14,105 nt of DNA. It comes from an uncultured Erysipelotrichaceae bacterium. GTDB lineage: Bacteria > Bacillota_I > Bacilli_A > RFN20 > CAG-826. How positions within the stretch are numbered: the first letter of the stretch is position 1; each line of letters starts with the position of its first letter. Location: NCBI GenBank assembly GCA_902799855.1, contig CADCCA010000032.1, forward strand, positions 1-14,105, in the 5' to 3' direction. A program made the translations under genes and the position numbers. The notes under the pieces are model-generated. The model saw only the letters and a program-made list of their open reading frames with translations, searched no databases and was not told where the DNA came from. Shown here one piece after another: positions 1 through 6,506 of the stretch.

Positions 1-1035
1 ATCCATCCACATTGTTGGAGTTTGAGCAGCTAAGACATAGGCACCCTTTTGTTGACCCTTAACAAAGTGGCTTTGAATCTTTTCGTTACCAAGTTCAGTC
101 ACATCGTTACCTAAAATAGCGATATCTGGATCTGTGCCACCTTCGCCTTGACCGTGTAGCCAAATAACCAATGGATTAAGGACACCATCTTCTCTTAAAC
201 GATCAGGTTCATAGCCTTTATAAGATAATGTATATCCTTCTGCAGTATGGGTTTTCGCTTCGCCCCATTCTCTTGTGGAAGTCACGATTCTACTTCTAAT
301 ATTTTTAACTGTTAAGTTTGAGAATGAGTCTTCGCCAGAAATTAAAGTACCGGATTTAATAGATACTTCCGCAGTGATGTTTTTGCTCCAGTCATTCATG
401 CTTGTGTATGAGAAGCACTGCGCGCCACCAGAAGCACTGTAAGTGCTTGATGTGACTTCTAATGTGAAGCGGATGTAATTAGATTCAGTAGCGTTAATAA
501 CTGTGCCTTCTTGGTCGCATAAATCAACGCTTAAGATATTTCTATTAGTGCCATTAGTTTTAACAGCGAATGTGACGTTTTTAAGGTCGCTGGCCTTGAC
601 TTTACCTTCAAGGTTTAATTTAACGCCTTCAATAGCAGGACCGAATTCGAAACCTTCAACTAAATAGTCAACGGTTAGATAATCATCAACAAAGATTTTT
701 AAAACTTTATCAAAATAGCCTTCTTTGCTGACGGTAATATACGCCATACCTGGCTCATCTGTTCTAATATTGCCATCATTATCAACACTAGCGATATTTG
801 GATTACTACTACGGAAACTGACACCTTCGACTTCGCTAATAACTTTTGATTTAGAACCAGCTTCAACAGTGTCTTTTGATAATGAGGCTTTTAATATTTT
901 TCTAGCAGTTTCAACTTGTTGACCGTTTGATCCTTGACCACCATTTGATGAATTATCACCAGCAGGTTGGCCGTTACAAGCGCCAAGGGTTAATAAGGAA
1001 GCCGCTAATAAGGGAAATAATAATTTCTTTTTCAT
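1..1035 (-). CDS. Secreted lipoprotein with Big_2-like domain and esterase/peptidase-type alpha/beta-hydrolase domain (3' end outside window)
   Basis: The reading frame is open from an ATG at 1035 to the left edge (345 codons, no stop), so the gene is partial. The N-terminus is a lipoprotein signal peptide: three lysines, a hydrophobic core and the lipobox LGAC, with the lipidated cysteine at residue 20. A Ser/Asn/Gly/Gln-rich linker follows. Residues about 48-115 resemble a Big_2 immunoglobulin-like domain (SSNPNIASVDNDGNI, then YITVSKEGYF). Residues 130-285 resemble the Ig-like N-terminal domain of secreted esterases. The hydrolase core begins near 286 with PLVIWLHGQGEGG, the oxyanion-hole strand of the COG4099/CE1-like esterase group; the catalytic Ser, Asp and His would lie outside the window. 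It probably hydrolyses esters on polysaccharide or another extracellular substrate. It follows the large lipoprotein gene by 63 nt and is probably co-transcribed with it. No Shine-Dalgarno site lies next to the ATG. The family is fairly sure; the substrate is unknown. Confidence 0.75.
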   Translation of the reverse strand, partial: MKKKLLFPLLAASLLTLGACNGQPAGDNSSNGGQGSNGQQVETARKILKASLSKDTVEAGSKSKVISEVEGVSFRSSNPNIASVDNDGNIRTDEPGMAYITVSKEGYFDKVLKIFVDDYLTVDYLVEGFEFGPAIEGVKLNLEGKVKASDLKNVTFAVKTNGTNRNILSVDLCDQEGTVINATESNYIRFTLEVTSSTYSASGGAQCFSYTSMNDWSKNITAEVSIKSGTLISGEDSFSNLTVKNIRSRIVTSTREWGEAKTHTAEGYTLSYKGYEPDRLREDGVLNPLVIWLHGQGEGGTDPDIAILGNDVTELGNEKIQSHFVKGQQKGAYVLAAQTPTMWMD

Positions 1036-1048
1036 ATTCTTAAATACA

Positions 1049-1074
1049 AGGGGGCTTGGTCAGCCAAACCCCCT
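1049..1074 (-). terminator. GC-rich hairpin between the two lipoprotein genes (attenuator or leaky terminator)
   Basis: The arms AGGGGG and CCCCCT pair, then after one mismatch TTGG pairs with CCAA around a TCAG loop. On the transcribed (minus) strand the 3' side continues TTGTATTT, a poor U-tract. It is therefore more likely a leaky terminator or RNA-stability element than a full stop. It also lies between the purine-rich GAAAGGAAA (1076-1084) and the ATG at 1035; see findings. Confidence 0.6.
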
Positions 1075-1098
1075 ATTTCCTTTCAAAATTTGTCTTGA

Positions 1099-4059
1099 TT
1101 AGAAAGTGATTGTTAAATCTTCAGCAGATTGGAGATTGAGACAGTCTAAGTTTGGACCACCTTGACCAATAGCTTCTAAAACGATTGTATTTTCACCAGC
1201 AACGACATCGACTTCACCGAGAACGACTTCGGACCAGTCATATGTCTTTTGGACCCAGTCAGTACCGACTTTCTTACCGGTTAAATCAATATCGGAACCA
1301 TTGAAGGAAGCCTTCATGCTATCGTTTAATGTTTGAGCTTGTAAGAAACCCCATTGTGATTTAATGGAAGAAGCCACTAATTTGACTTTTAATTTGCCAG
1401 CTTTTGCAGCATTGAATTTAATTGTAATTTTGCTACCAGTAACAAAGTTTGTGACAGCTTTACCATTACTTGCAGATGCTTCATCAACAACTGTTAAGCA
1501 GTTGGTTTCATCTTTACCTTCTGGTCTTTCGAAAGTACCGTTTTCTAATTCAGCACCGACGACGACTGGTGGTAATGGATCTGAAATTGTTAAGGATGTC
1601 TTAACAGCGATAGCGTCAAAGTTACATGATTGTTGGATGGCGGAGATGAGAATAACGTTTTCGCCTTCAACTAAATCAACTTCACCTAAATCGATTTTGG
1701 CAGTTTTGCCACCGGAAGAGGCGTTGAAACCTTTACCAGTTAAATCGACATCAACACCATTGACTTTGATGGATGTATTAGCAGAGATGTCTTGATCGTT
1801 ATAAACGACTGGGTTGGCATTCCAGTTAGCACTAGCTGTGGAACCTAAGAGTACTAAGGTAGCTTTACCAGCACCACTAGAAATGAATCTAATTTGAATA
1901 GAAGCACCAGCAGCCATATAACCAACGGCTTTACCGCCGCTAGCATTGGCGTTGTCTTCAACTTTAGCACCGCCCTCTAATTCGCCATTTTCAGCTTCGG
2001 CTAAATAAGCGCCAGAGATATCGGTTGTAGATTCGGCATAGCTCCAGTGAGCTTTGATTGTCATATCAGCGGAAACTTGAATCTTATCACCGGCTTGATA
2101 TGTGGTTGTAACTGATTGTGGTTGACCCCATTGGTTGGTTGTTGTTGTGGTAACATCCCAGCCACCAAATGTGCGACCAGCAGGAGCGGTGAAACCGCAT
2201 TCTGGTAAGGTATATTCACCTGGAGCAACTTTTGCTGCGGCCATTTCGCCTGTACCACCATTGGCGTCAAAGGTAATTGTCATTTTGGATGATAACCAAA
2301 CGGCTTGAATGGTTGTATCAGCACTAACATAAATTTTGTCGCCTGGTTGTTTTTCTTGATTGCCAACTTTCCAAGCTTTGAATTCGCTTTCTGCTGGAGC
2401 GGTGAAACCGCATTCTGGTAAGGTGTATTCACCAGAAACGTTTGTAACTGCGGCCATTTCGCCTGTACCACCATTAGCATCGAAGGAAACGGTGTATGTA
2501 ACTTCTGGAACGTAGTTTGGATCAACGATCTTGATGTAGTCGAGGTTTGGACCTTGAGCAGTGAAGTTGAACACGAATGTGTTTTCACCTTTAACGAAGT
2601 CTAATAAACCTAAGTCAACATCATGCCATTCACCAAATGTGCCACCGATTAATGTTCTGCCATCTAAGGAGACCGGAGCATCGTTGAATGTTAATGTCAT
2701 ACATTCAGATAAGACTTGATCATCGACTGTTTGTTCTTGCCAGTTTAAGTTAGCGCAAGAAGCAGCGACGAAGATAACTTTTAATTTACCAGCGGCTTCT
2801 GCGGTATATGTGAATGTAACTGAGGAGCCTTCTGATAAGTAACCAACGTGAGCACCACCATGGGCGGCAGTGTTGTTGTTTTCAATTCGAGCAGCACCTG
2901 ACAAAACAGCGGATTCTGCTTCTAAAATAGTTGTGCCAGCTTGTGGTTTTTCAGTAACTGTCACAGAAACTGTGGCATCTTTCCAACCTTCTTTAGAGAC
3001 GGTAATTGTGGCTTTACCAGCAGCAACACCAGTCACTAAACCAGAGGTACTAACAGAAGCGATTTCTGGATGATCAGAAACGAAGCTAACGCCTTCAGCA
3101 CTTGCTGGTTTTGTTAATTCGATTTGAGCTGTTTTTTCTTCTTCAACAGTGAGTGTTGCAGCAGCAACTTCAATTCTTTCTTTAACAACGGCTGGAACCG
3201 CTTCAATTTGTAATGTTTCTTGTGTCCAGATGACGACTTTATCCATGTTAGGACCTTGAGCGATCATTTCGATTTCTAAAACGTTATTGCCAGCGACTAA
3301 GTCGAGCATACCTAATGAAACAGCATGGAAATCATAATAATTTTGATCATTTCCATCTTCTGGTCCATCAAGGACTCTGCCTGATAAATCAACCGCAACA
3401 CCATTGAATTTAACTGTCATAACATTGGCTAATGTCATTTGAGCGTTATAAGCCATTGTGACACCGAGTTCAACCTTAACGGCTTTATCGGATTTAAAGG
3501 TCATTGTTTCTTTACAGCCTTGTTGTAACCAACCCAAGGATGTACCGTCATCTGTAGCGCCACTATTGTCTTCGACTGGGGAATCACCAGGACCTAAAAT
3601 GCCCATGCCCCATTGAGTAGCATCCATGCCCCAGAAATCATCTGGATCATAGTGTTCAGCTAATTCCAAGCGGACTTCATATTGCCATTGTCTTTCAGGA
3701 GCCTTTAAGACTGTCACTGTGAAGGAACCATTTTCATAGCCTTCTTTCTTGGCGGTGATTCTTGCGGAACCATCTTTAAGAGCAGTAACTAAACCTTCTT
3801 TTGTAACACTGACAATATCAGTGCTCTTTGTTGAAAATTCTGCGCCTTCAACACTAGCGGTTAATTGGAGTGTTTCACCAACTTGTAATTCTTTTTTACC
3901 ATCTGGTGAAGTAATGATGATCTTTTCTTCTTCAACTTCTGAAGAATTTGCAGGATTGCCTGAATTATTGCCACCTGCACCACCACCACAAGCGACTAAA
4001 CCCATTGTCACGAGTAAAGCACTTGCAATGATTGGAAGTAATGCTTTTCTTGTTTTCAT
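1099..4059 (-). CDS. Large surface lipoprotein with four jelly-roll carbohydrate-binding-like modules, two Big_2 domains and two Listeria-Bacteroides (Flg_new) repeats
   Basis: 986 residues. The signal peptide has the lipobox LVAC, with the modified cysteine at 24 followed by a Gly/Asn/Ser linker. Modules in order: Big_2 (about 46-118); a divergent jelly-roll module (125-285); a second Big_2 (293-370); a CBM6/CBM35-like module (376-513, opening ILEAESAVLSGAARIE); two InlB-type beta-grasp repeats (521-589 and 592-673, each with FDANGGTGEM); CBM-like module three (683-823, opening YLAEAENGELEGGAKVED); CBM-like module four (833-985). The modules share AxAGKxxV, V-N-G-xxxDLTG and closing N-(L/F)-D signatures. 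No catalytic domain is visible, so it is probably a cell-surface glycan-binding or adhesion protein. The start is supported by GAGAAAGGA ending about 9 nt before the ATG. The LytTR-like promoter element lies about 190 nt upstream. The specific ligand cannot be told from sequence. Confidence 0.85.
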   Translation of the reverse strand: MKTRKALLPIIASALLVTMGLVACGGGAGGNNSGNPANSSEVEEEKIIITSPDGKKELQVGETLQLTASVEGAEFSTKSTDIVSVTKEGLVTALKDGSARITAKKEGYENGSFTVTVLKAPERQWQYEVRLELAEHYDPDDFWGMDATQWGMGILGPGDSPVEDNSGATDDGTSLGWLQQGCKETMTFKSDKAVKVELGVTMAYNAQMTLANVMTVKFNGVAVDLSGRVLDGPEDGNDQNYYDFHAVSLGMLDLVAGNNVLEIEMIAQGPNMDKVVIWTQETLQIEAVPAVVKERIEVAAATLTVEEEKTAQIELTKPASAEGVSFVSDHPEIASVSTSGLVTGVAAGKATITVSKEGWKDATVSVTVTEKPQAGTTILEAESAVLSGAARIENNNTAAHGGAHVGYLSEGSSVTFTYTAEAAGKLKVIFVAASCANLNWQEQTVDDQVLSECMTLTFNDAPVSLDGRTLIGGTFGEWHDVDLGLLDFVKGENTFVFNFTAQGPNLDYIKIVDPNYVPEVTYTVSFDANGGTGEMAAVTNVSGEYTLPECGFTAPAESEFKAWKVGNQEKQPGDKIYVSADTTIQAVWLSSKMTITFDANGGTGEMAAAKVAPGEYTLPECGFTAPAGRTFGGWDVTTTTTNQWGQPQSVTTTYQAGDKIQVSADMTIKAHWSYAESTTDISGAYLAEAENGELEGGAKVEDNANASGGKAVGYMAAGASIQIRFISSGAGKATLVLLGSTASANWNANPVVYNDQDISANTSIKVNGVDVDLTGKGFNASSGGKTAKIDLGEVDLVEGENVILISAIQQSCNFDAIAVKTSLTISDPLPPVVVGAELENGTFERPEGKDETNCLTVVDEASASNGKAVTNFVTGSKITIKFNAAKAGKLKVKLVASSIKSQWGFLQAQTLNDSMKASFNGSDIDLTGKKVGTDWVQKTYDWSEVVLGEVDVVAGENTIVLEAIGQGGPNLDCLNLQSAEDLTITF
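2183..2493 (-). repeat. Tandem DNA duplication encoding the two Listeria-Bacteroides repeats
   Basis: Segments 2183-2280 and 2396-2493 are near copies offset by 213 bp (71 codons). They share an exact 29-mer starting at each segment's first base and an exact 28-mer about 50 bp further in. Between these blocks lies a stretch of about 14 diverged bases. Synonymous identity this high suggests a recent duplication or gene conversion of the repeat module. Confidence 0.8.
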
Positions 4060-4095
4060 TATATTTTTCCTTTCTCAACAAACACGAACTTTACT

Positions 4096-4119
4096 AAGGA
4101 GGATAAAACTATTCCTCTT
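4096..4119 (-). other. Intercistronic hairpin in the lipoprotein leader, containing an anti-Shine-Dalgarno-like sequence
   Basis: On the minus strand AAGAGGA (4113-4119) can pair with TCCTCCTT (4096-4103) with one bulged base, around a loop of about 9 nt. It begins at the stop codon of the candidate peptide ORF and lies 37 nt before the lipoprotein start. TCCTCCTT matches the 3' end of 16S rRNA and could also pair with the lipoprotein's own GAAAGGA. Any regulatory role is inference. Confidence 0.3.
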
Positions 4120-4225
4120 AATAAATAAGCATTGTGTGTGCGGAAACCTTGCTATTTGATGAGAGCCCAAGCAAAACAAAGGCCGTCATTAAAAATTTGC
4201 AAAGTTTTCCTAAATTCGTACTCAT
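4118..4225 (-). CDS. Candidate 35-residue secreted peptide (possible signalling peptide precursor)
   Basis: A 36-codon frame (ATG to TAA) lies in the leader of the large lipoprotein gene, about 19 nt downstream of the predicted -10 (4244-4249). The translation looks like a Sec signal peptide: lysines at 7 and 10, hydrophobic core FLMTAFVLLGL (11-21), polar SSNSK, then VSA (27-29), which fits a type I signal peptidase site. Cleavage there would release HTMLIY. The adjacent operon encodes an AgrC-type kinase, a class that usually senses peptides, and no AgrD is seen. Against it: there is no Shine-Dalgarno site, the frame is short, and T-rich DNA readily encodes hydrophobic stretches. It does not look like a classical AgrD, which has a cyclising Cys/Ser region followed by an acidic tail. 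It could be a leader peptide or not translated at all. Confidence 0.3.
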   Translation of the reverse strand: MSTNLGKLCKFLMTAFVLLGLSSNSKVSAHTMLIY

Positions 4226-4243
4226 ATTAATGAAGAGAAAAAC

Positions 4244-4293
4244 ATTAAAAAATAGATATTACATAACCTTGCAACATTTAAGCGTAATCTTAC
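4244..4293 (-). promoter_or_regulatory. Predicted LytTR-regulated promoter of the large lipoprotein operon
   Basis: Two half-sites read on the minus strand, GTAAGATTACG (4283-4293) and TGCAAGGTTATG (4262-4273), have cores 22 bp apart. The second overlaps a weak -35 (TGCAAG, 4268-4273), followed after 18 bp by a -10 (TTTAAT, 4244-4249). The 48 bp 4246-4293 match 33 positions of 9619-9666 upstream of the GH3 gene without gaps. LytTR/AgrA regulators are known to bind 9-bp direct repeats of the form [TA][AC][CA]GTTN[AG][TG] spaced by 12-13 bp. The upstream half-site here departs from that consensus at two positions. The assignment to the neighbouring regulator is inferred. Confidence 0.45.
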
Positions 4294-4306
4294 ATTTGTG
4301 GGTATG

Positions 4307-4340
4307 AAAAAAGCACGATTATCATTATTTTAACCGTGCT
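4307..4340 (-). terminator. Rho-independent terminator of the two-component operon
   Basis: On the minus strand AGCACGGTTA pairs with TAATCGTGCT (10 bp including one G-U pair) around a 9-nt loop, followed directly by a run of T. It begins 13 nt after the kinase stop codon and separates that operon from the lipoprotein promoter. Confidence 0.85.
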
Positions 4341-4353
4341 GTTTTCGGTGATT

Positions 4354-5688
4354 CTAGATGGCGATTCTTAGTTTAAAGATTTCATCTTTAGTGTCATACT
4401 CCATCGTGCCGTCATATTTTTTAACAATATAGGCAATCGATTTCGTACCATAGCCATGGTACTTTTTATTTTCCTGTTTGGTTGTTTTAATCGATTTATC
4501 ACTGTTGAATTCTAATTGACCATGATAGTAATTTGTTTCTTCAATTACTAAGATGCCTTGCTTATTAGAAGCGGTCAAAGTGATGACACGGTGTTCCTTT
4601 TCTTGAATGTTTTCTGTCGCTTCAATCGCGTTATCGATGATGTTGGTGAGGAGGAAATATACATCCGATCCCGCTAAATCTTTGAAGGCATCACCATCCA
4701 CTAAGGAAGTAAATTCAATACCAACTGAATTACAGTAGATTAGTTTATCTTGAATCAAAGCGTCGATATTGACGTTACCGGTTTTAACAGAACTATCATA
4801 GAAATTGAGTGACTCTTCTAGCATGAGGAAGTCCTCATCGGTTAATTCGCCTTTTTTGTCTTTCAATCTTCTCAATTCTTTTCTTAAATCATGACATTTC
4901 ATGTTGATGAAGTTGATGTTATTTTCCATCATTTCTTGTTGTCTGATTTTGGAATTAAGTGTTGCTTTGATAATTGTGGTTTCTTGACGATGTTCCACTA
5001 CTTTGAAACCACCGACAACTAAAACATCAAACATAATACAGAACACAATTAATGTAGCAGAGATAATTCTTCTTAAATCCCCGTTCCAAATATGTTGAGC
5101 AACATAGACATTTGCGACGTTGACTATTGAATAAACGAGAATACCAAGGATAATAATGTAAACCTTACCGATGATATATTTTGAGTACTTAACATAAAGT
5201 CTAGCAATGAGGAAATAACAACCAACATATACCGCTATCTTGATGTTATATAGGATGAGTTTATAGAAGAAATTATAAGCATTCATATCGCCTTGAACCG
5301 CTTTATAAATCTCACCGTTTAAACCGGTATCCAAAATAATGGTGCCAAATTGATACGCCATATGTTGGAACGTATATGCTACAGAAAGAAGTAGCATCAA
5401 ATTAAGTGGTTTGATCTTGTAGGCAAATAATGCGCCACCAAAGATAGTGATAATTGGAATGGTATAAACCGCAATATTGAGCACTTCGTTCCATTGTTCT
5501 GGTTTCACAAAGAAATATAAGCCAATGATGTTAGCGGCGGCGCCACTACAGGCAATTAATAAACCCACAGGAATAGCGATGTATGGTTTAAATCTAAAGG
5601 TGAGCCTGTGCTTAATAAGCATAACGACCGCCACCAAGATTTCGACGGTGAAAGATATGAACATTTCTAATAATGTATTAAGATTCAT
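4354..5688 (-). CDS. AgrC-like GHKL sensor histidine kinase
   Basis: 444 residues. The N-terminal half is a hydrophobic sensor with about six to seven membrane segments (near 8-26, 35-60, 68-90, 96-118, 142-164, 170-195, 206-228). A short coiled linker leads to the H-box NMKCHDLRKEL, with His266 the likely phosphorylation site. The HATPase_c_5 (GHKL) ATPase domain shows the N-box TNIIDNAIEA (348-357) and the G-box HGYGTKS (411-417). This multi-pass sensor plus GHKL type pairs with LytTR regulators and in known cases (AgrC, ComD, FsrC) senses peptides. The gene starts 2 nt after the regulator's stop codon and ends in a strong terminator. No AgrB protease or AgrD precursor is encoded in this window. 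The family is clear; the ligand is unknown. Confidence 0.9.
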   Translation of the reverse strand: MNLNTLLEMFISFTVEILVAVVMLIKHRLTFRFKPYIAIPVGLLIACSGAAANIIGLYFFVKPEQWNEVLNIAVYTIPIITIFGGALFAYKIKPLNLMLLLSVAYTFQHMAYQFGTIILDTGLNGEIYKAVQGDMNAYNFFYKLILYNIKIAVYVGCYFLIARLYVKYSKYIIGKVYIIILGILVYSIVNVANVYVAQHIWNGDLRRIISATLIVFCIMFDVLVVGGFKVVEHRQETTIIKATLNSKIRQQEMMENNINFINMKCHDLRKELRRLKDKKGELTDEDFLMLEESLNFYDSSVKTGNVNIDALIQDKLIYCNSVGIEFTSLVDGDAFKDLAGSDVYFLLTNIIDNAIEATENIQEKEHRVITLTASNKQGILVIEETNYYHGQLEFNSDKSIKTTKQENKKYHGYGTKSIAYIVKKYDGTMEYDTKDEIFKLRIAI

Positions 5689-5690
5689 AA

Positions 5691-6419
5691 TTATTCGCCC
5701 TCCTCCATCACGTATTTTTTAAAGCTTTCCATAAATCCTTTTTTCTTAGGATGTGAAATCGCTATTGTTTCATTGTTAACTAATAGAATGTCGAGTTTCT
5801 CAACTCTTTTAATTTTTCGAGCATTTACCAAATAGCAGGAATTGCATCGTATGAACCAATGCTTTTGTAATTGTTCTTCGTACTTTTTAAGCGTACCCGA
5901 TGTCGTTATATCGTCACCGGTTAAGAGATGGAAGATAATATCGTGCGATATAACCTCAACATATAGTACATCGTTAACATCAATTTTATTGAAGCCACCT
6001 TCATATGGAACGACAATGAAGAAATTATCTTTCTTGCCTAACTTCTTCATGACTCTTTCTAGTCTCAAATAGAAAGATGCATACGATAAAGGCTTTAAGA
6101 CAAAGTCGATTGCATCGACTTCATAACCAGATGTCGCATATTTTGCTAAATTTGTAGCGAACATAATAATGACTTCTTCATCCTTTTCTCTCACGCTTCT
6201 TGCGACATCAATACCATTTAAAGCGGATAAGTTGATATCAAGAATGATCAAGTCATATTGACTTTTGAAACGCATTAAAAACGCGTCACCACTAGCGAAA
6301 GTTTGAATATCAAATTTGATATTTTTTTCTTTGCTGTAACGATTAAGTAAATTAAGACAGTTATTTAAATCGTCAGTTGAATCTTCAACGACGGCAATGT
6401 TGTAATGTATTTCACTCAT
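5691..6419 (-). CDS. LytTR-family (AgrA/LytR-like) response regulator
   Basis: 242 residues. Receiver domain 5-125: acidic pair Glu12-Asp13, phospho-acceptor Asp61 (LIILDI), switch Thr89 (MFATN) and conserved Lys109 (FVLKP). LytTR DNA-binding domain 134-238: starts FFIVVPYEGGFNKIDVNDVLYVE, with HWFIRCNSCYLVNARKI in the middle. It is the first gene of a two-gene operon with the kinase. The ATG at 6419 sits directly before the first receiver beta-strand, so the start is well fixed, yet no Shine-Dalgarno site precedes it. LytTR proteins bind spaced direct repeats beside the -35; candidate sites lie upstream of the large lipoprotein (4246-4293) and the GH3 gene (9619-9666), the genes on either side of this operon. 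Confidence 0.93.
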   Translation of the reverse strand: MSEIHYNIAVVEDSTDDLNNCLNLLNRYSKEKNIKFDIQTFASGDAFLMRFKSQYDLIILDINLSALNGIDVARSVREKDEEVIIMFATNLAKYATSGYEVDAIDFVLKPLSYASFYLRLERVMKKLGKKDNFFIVVPYEGGFNKIDVNDVLYVEVISHDIIFHLLTGDDITTSGTLKKYEEQLQKHWFIRCNSCYLVNARKIKRVEKLDILLVNNETIAISHPKKKGFMESFKKYVMEEGE

Positions 6420-6426
6420 TATGATG

Positions 6427-6455
6427 ATTATAGCATCTTTTGATGCCTAAACAAA
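6427..6455 (-). promoter_or_regulatory. Promoter of the response regulator-kinase operon, with a dyad in the spacer; predicted near-leaderless
   Basis: On the minus strand a consensus -10 TATAAT (6427-6432), preceded by TG to give an extended -10, lies 17 bp from a weak -35 TTTGTT (6450-6455). The spacer holds the perfect dyad GCATC-AAAA-GATGC (6433-6446). Only 7 nt separate the -10 from the ATG at 6419, so transcription would begin at or next to the start codon. The -35 overlaps the tail of the GH3 terminator. Confidence 0.6.
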
Positions 6456-6492
6456 CAAACCCCTCCTCCAAGTGCGGATTTGGGGTTTGTTT
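6453..6492 (-). terminator. Rho-independent terminator of the GH3 gene
   Basis: An 11-bp perfect stem (AAACAAACCCC with GGGGTTTGTTT on the minus strand) has a loop of 18 nt. The minus-strand 3' side is T-rich (GGGGTTTGTTTGTTT). It lies 14 nt after the GH3 stop codon and just upstream of the regulator promoter. Confidence 0.8.
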
Positions 6493-6506
6493 TAATGGTT
6501 GTCTAA

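Noticed and set aside
3749..4159. Plus-strand open frame of 136 codons opposite the lipoprotein N-terminus; similar opposite-strand frames at 725-922, 1364-1795, 5842-6072 and 9043-9381.
   Set aside because: They lie antisense to well-supported genes, have no ribosome sites or family motifs, and follow from low stop density opposite these codons.
4205..4217. 13-base identity TTTTCCTAAATTC between the lipoprotein leader (plus strand) and the GH3 upstream region (9671-9683, minus strand).
   Set aside because: The two copies have opposite orientation relative to their genes and lie on different sides of the LytTR-like element. In AT-rich DNA this may be chance.
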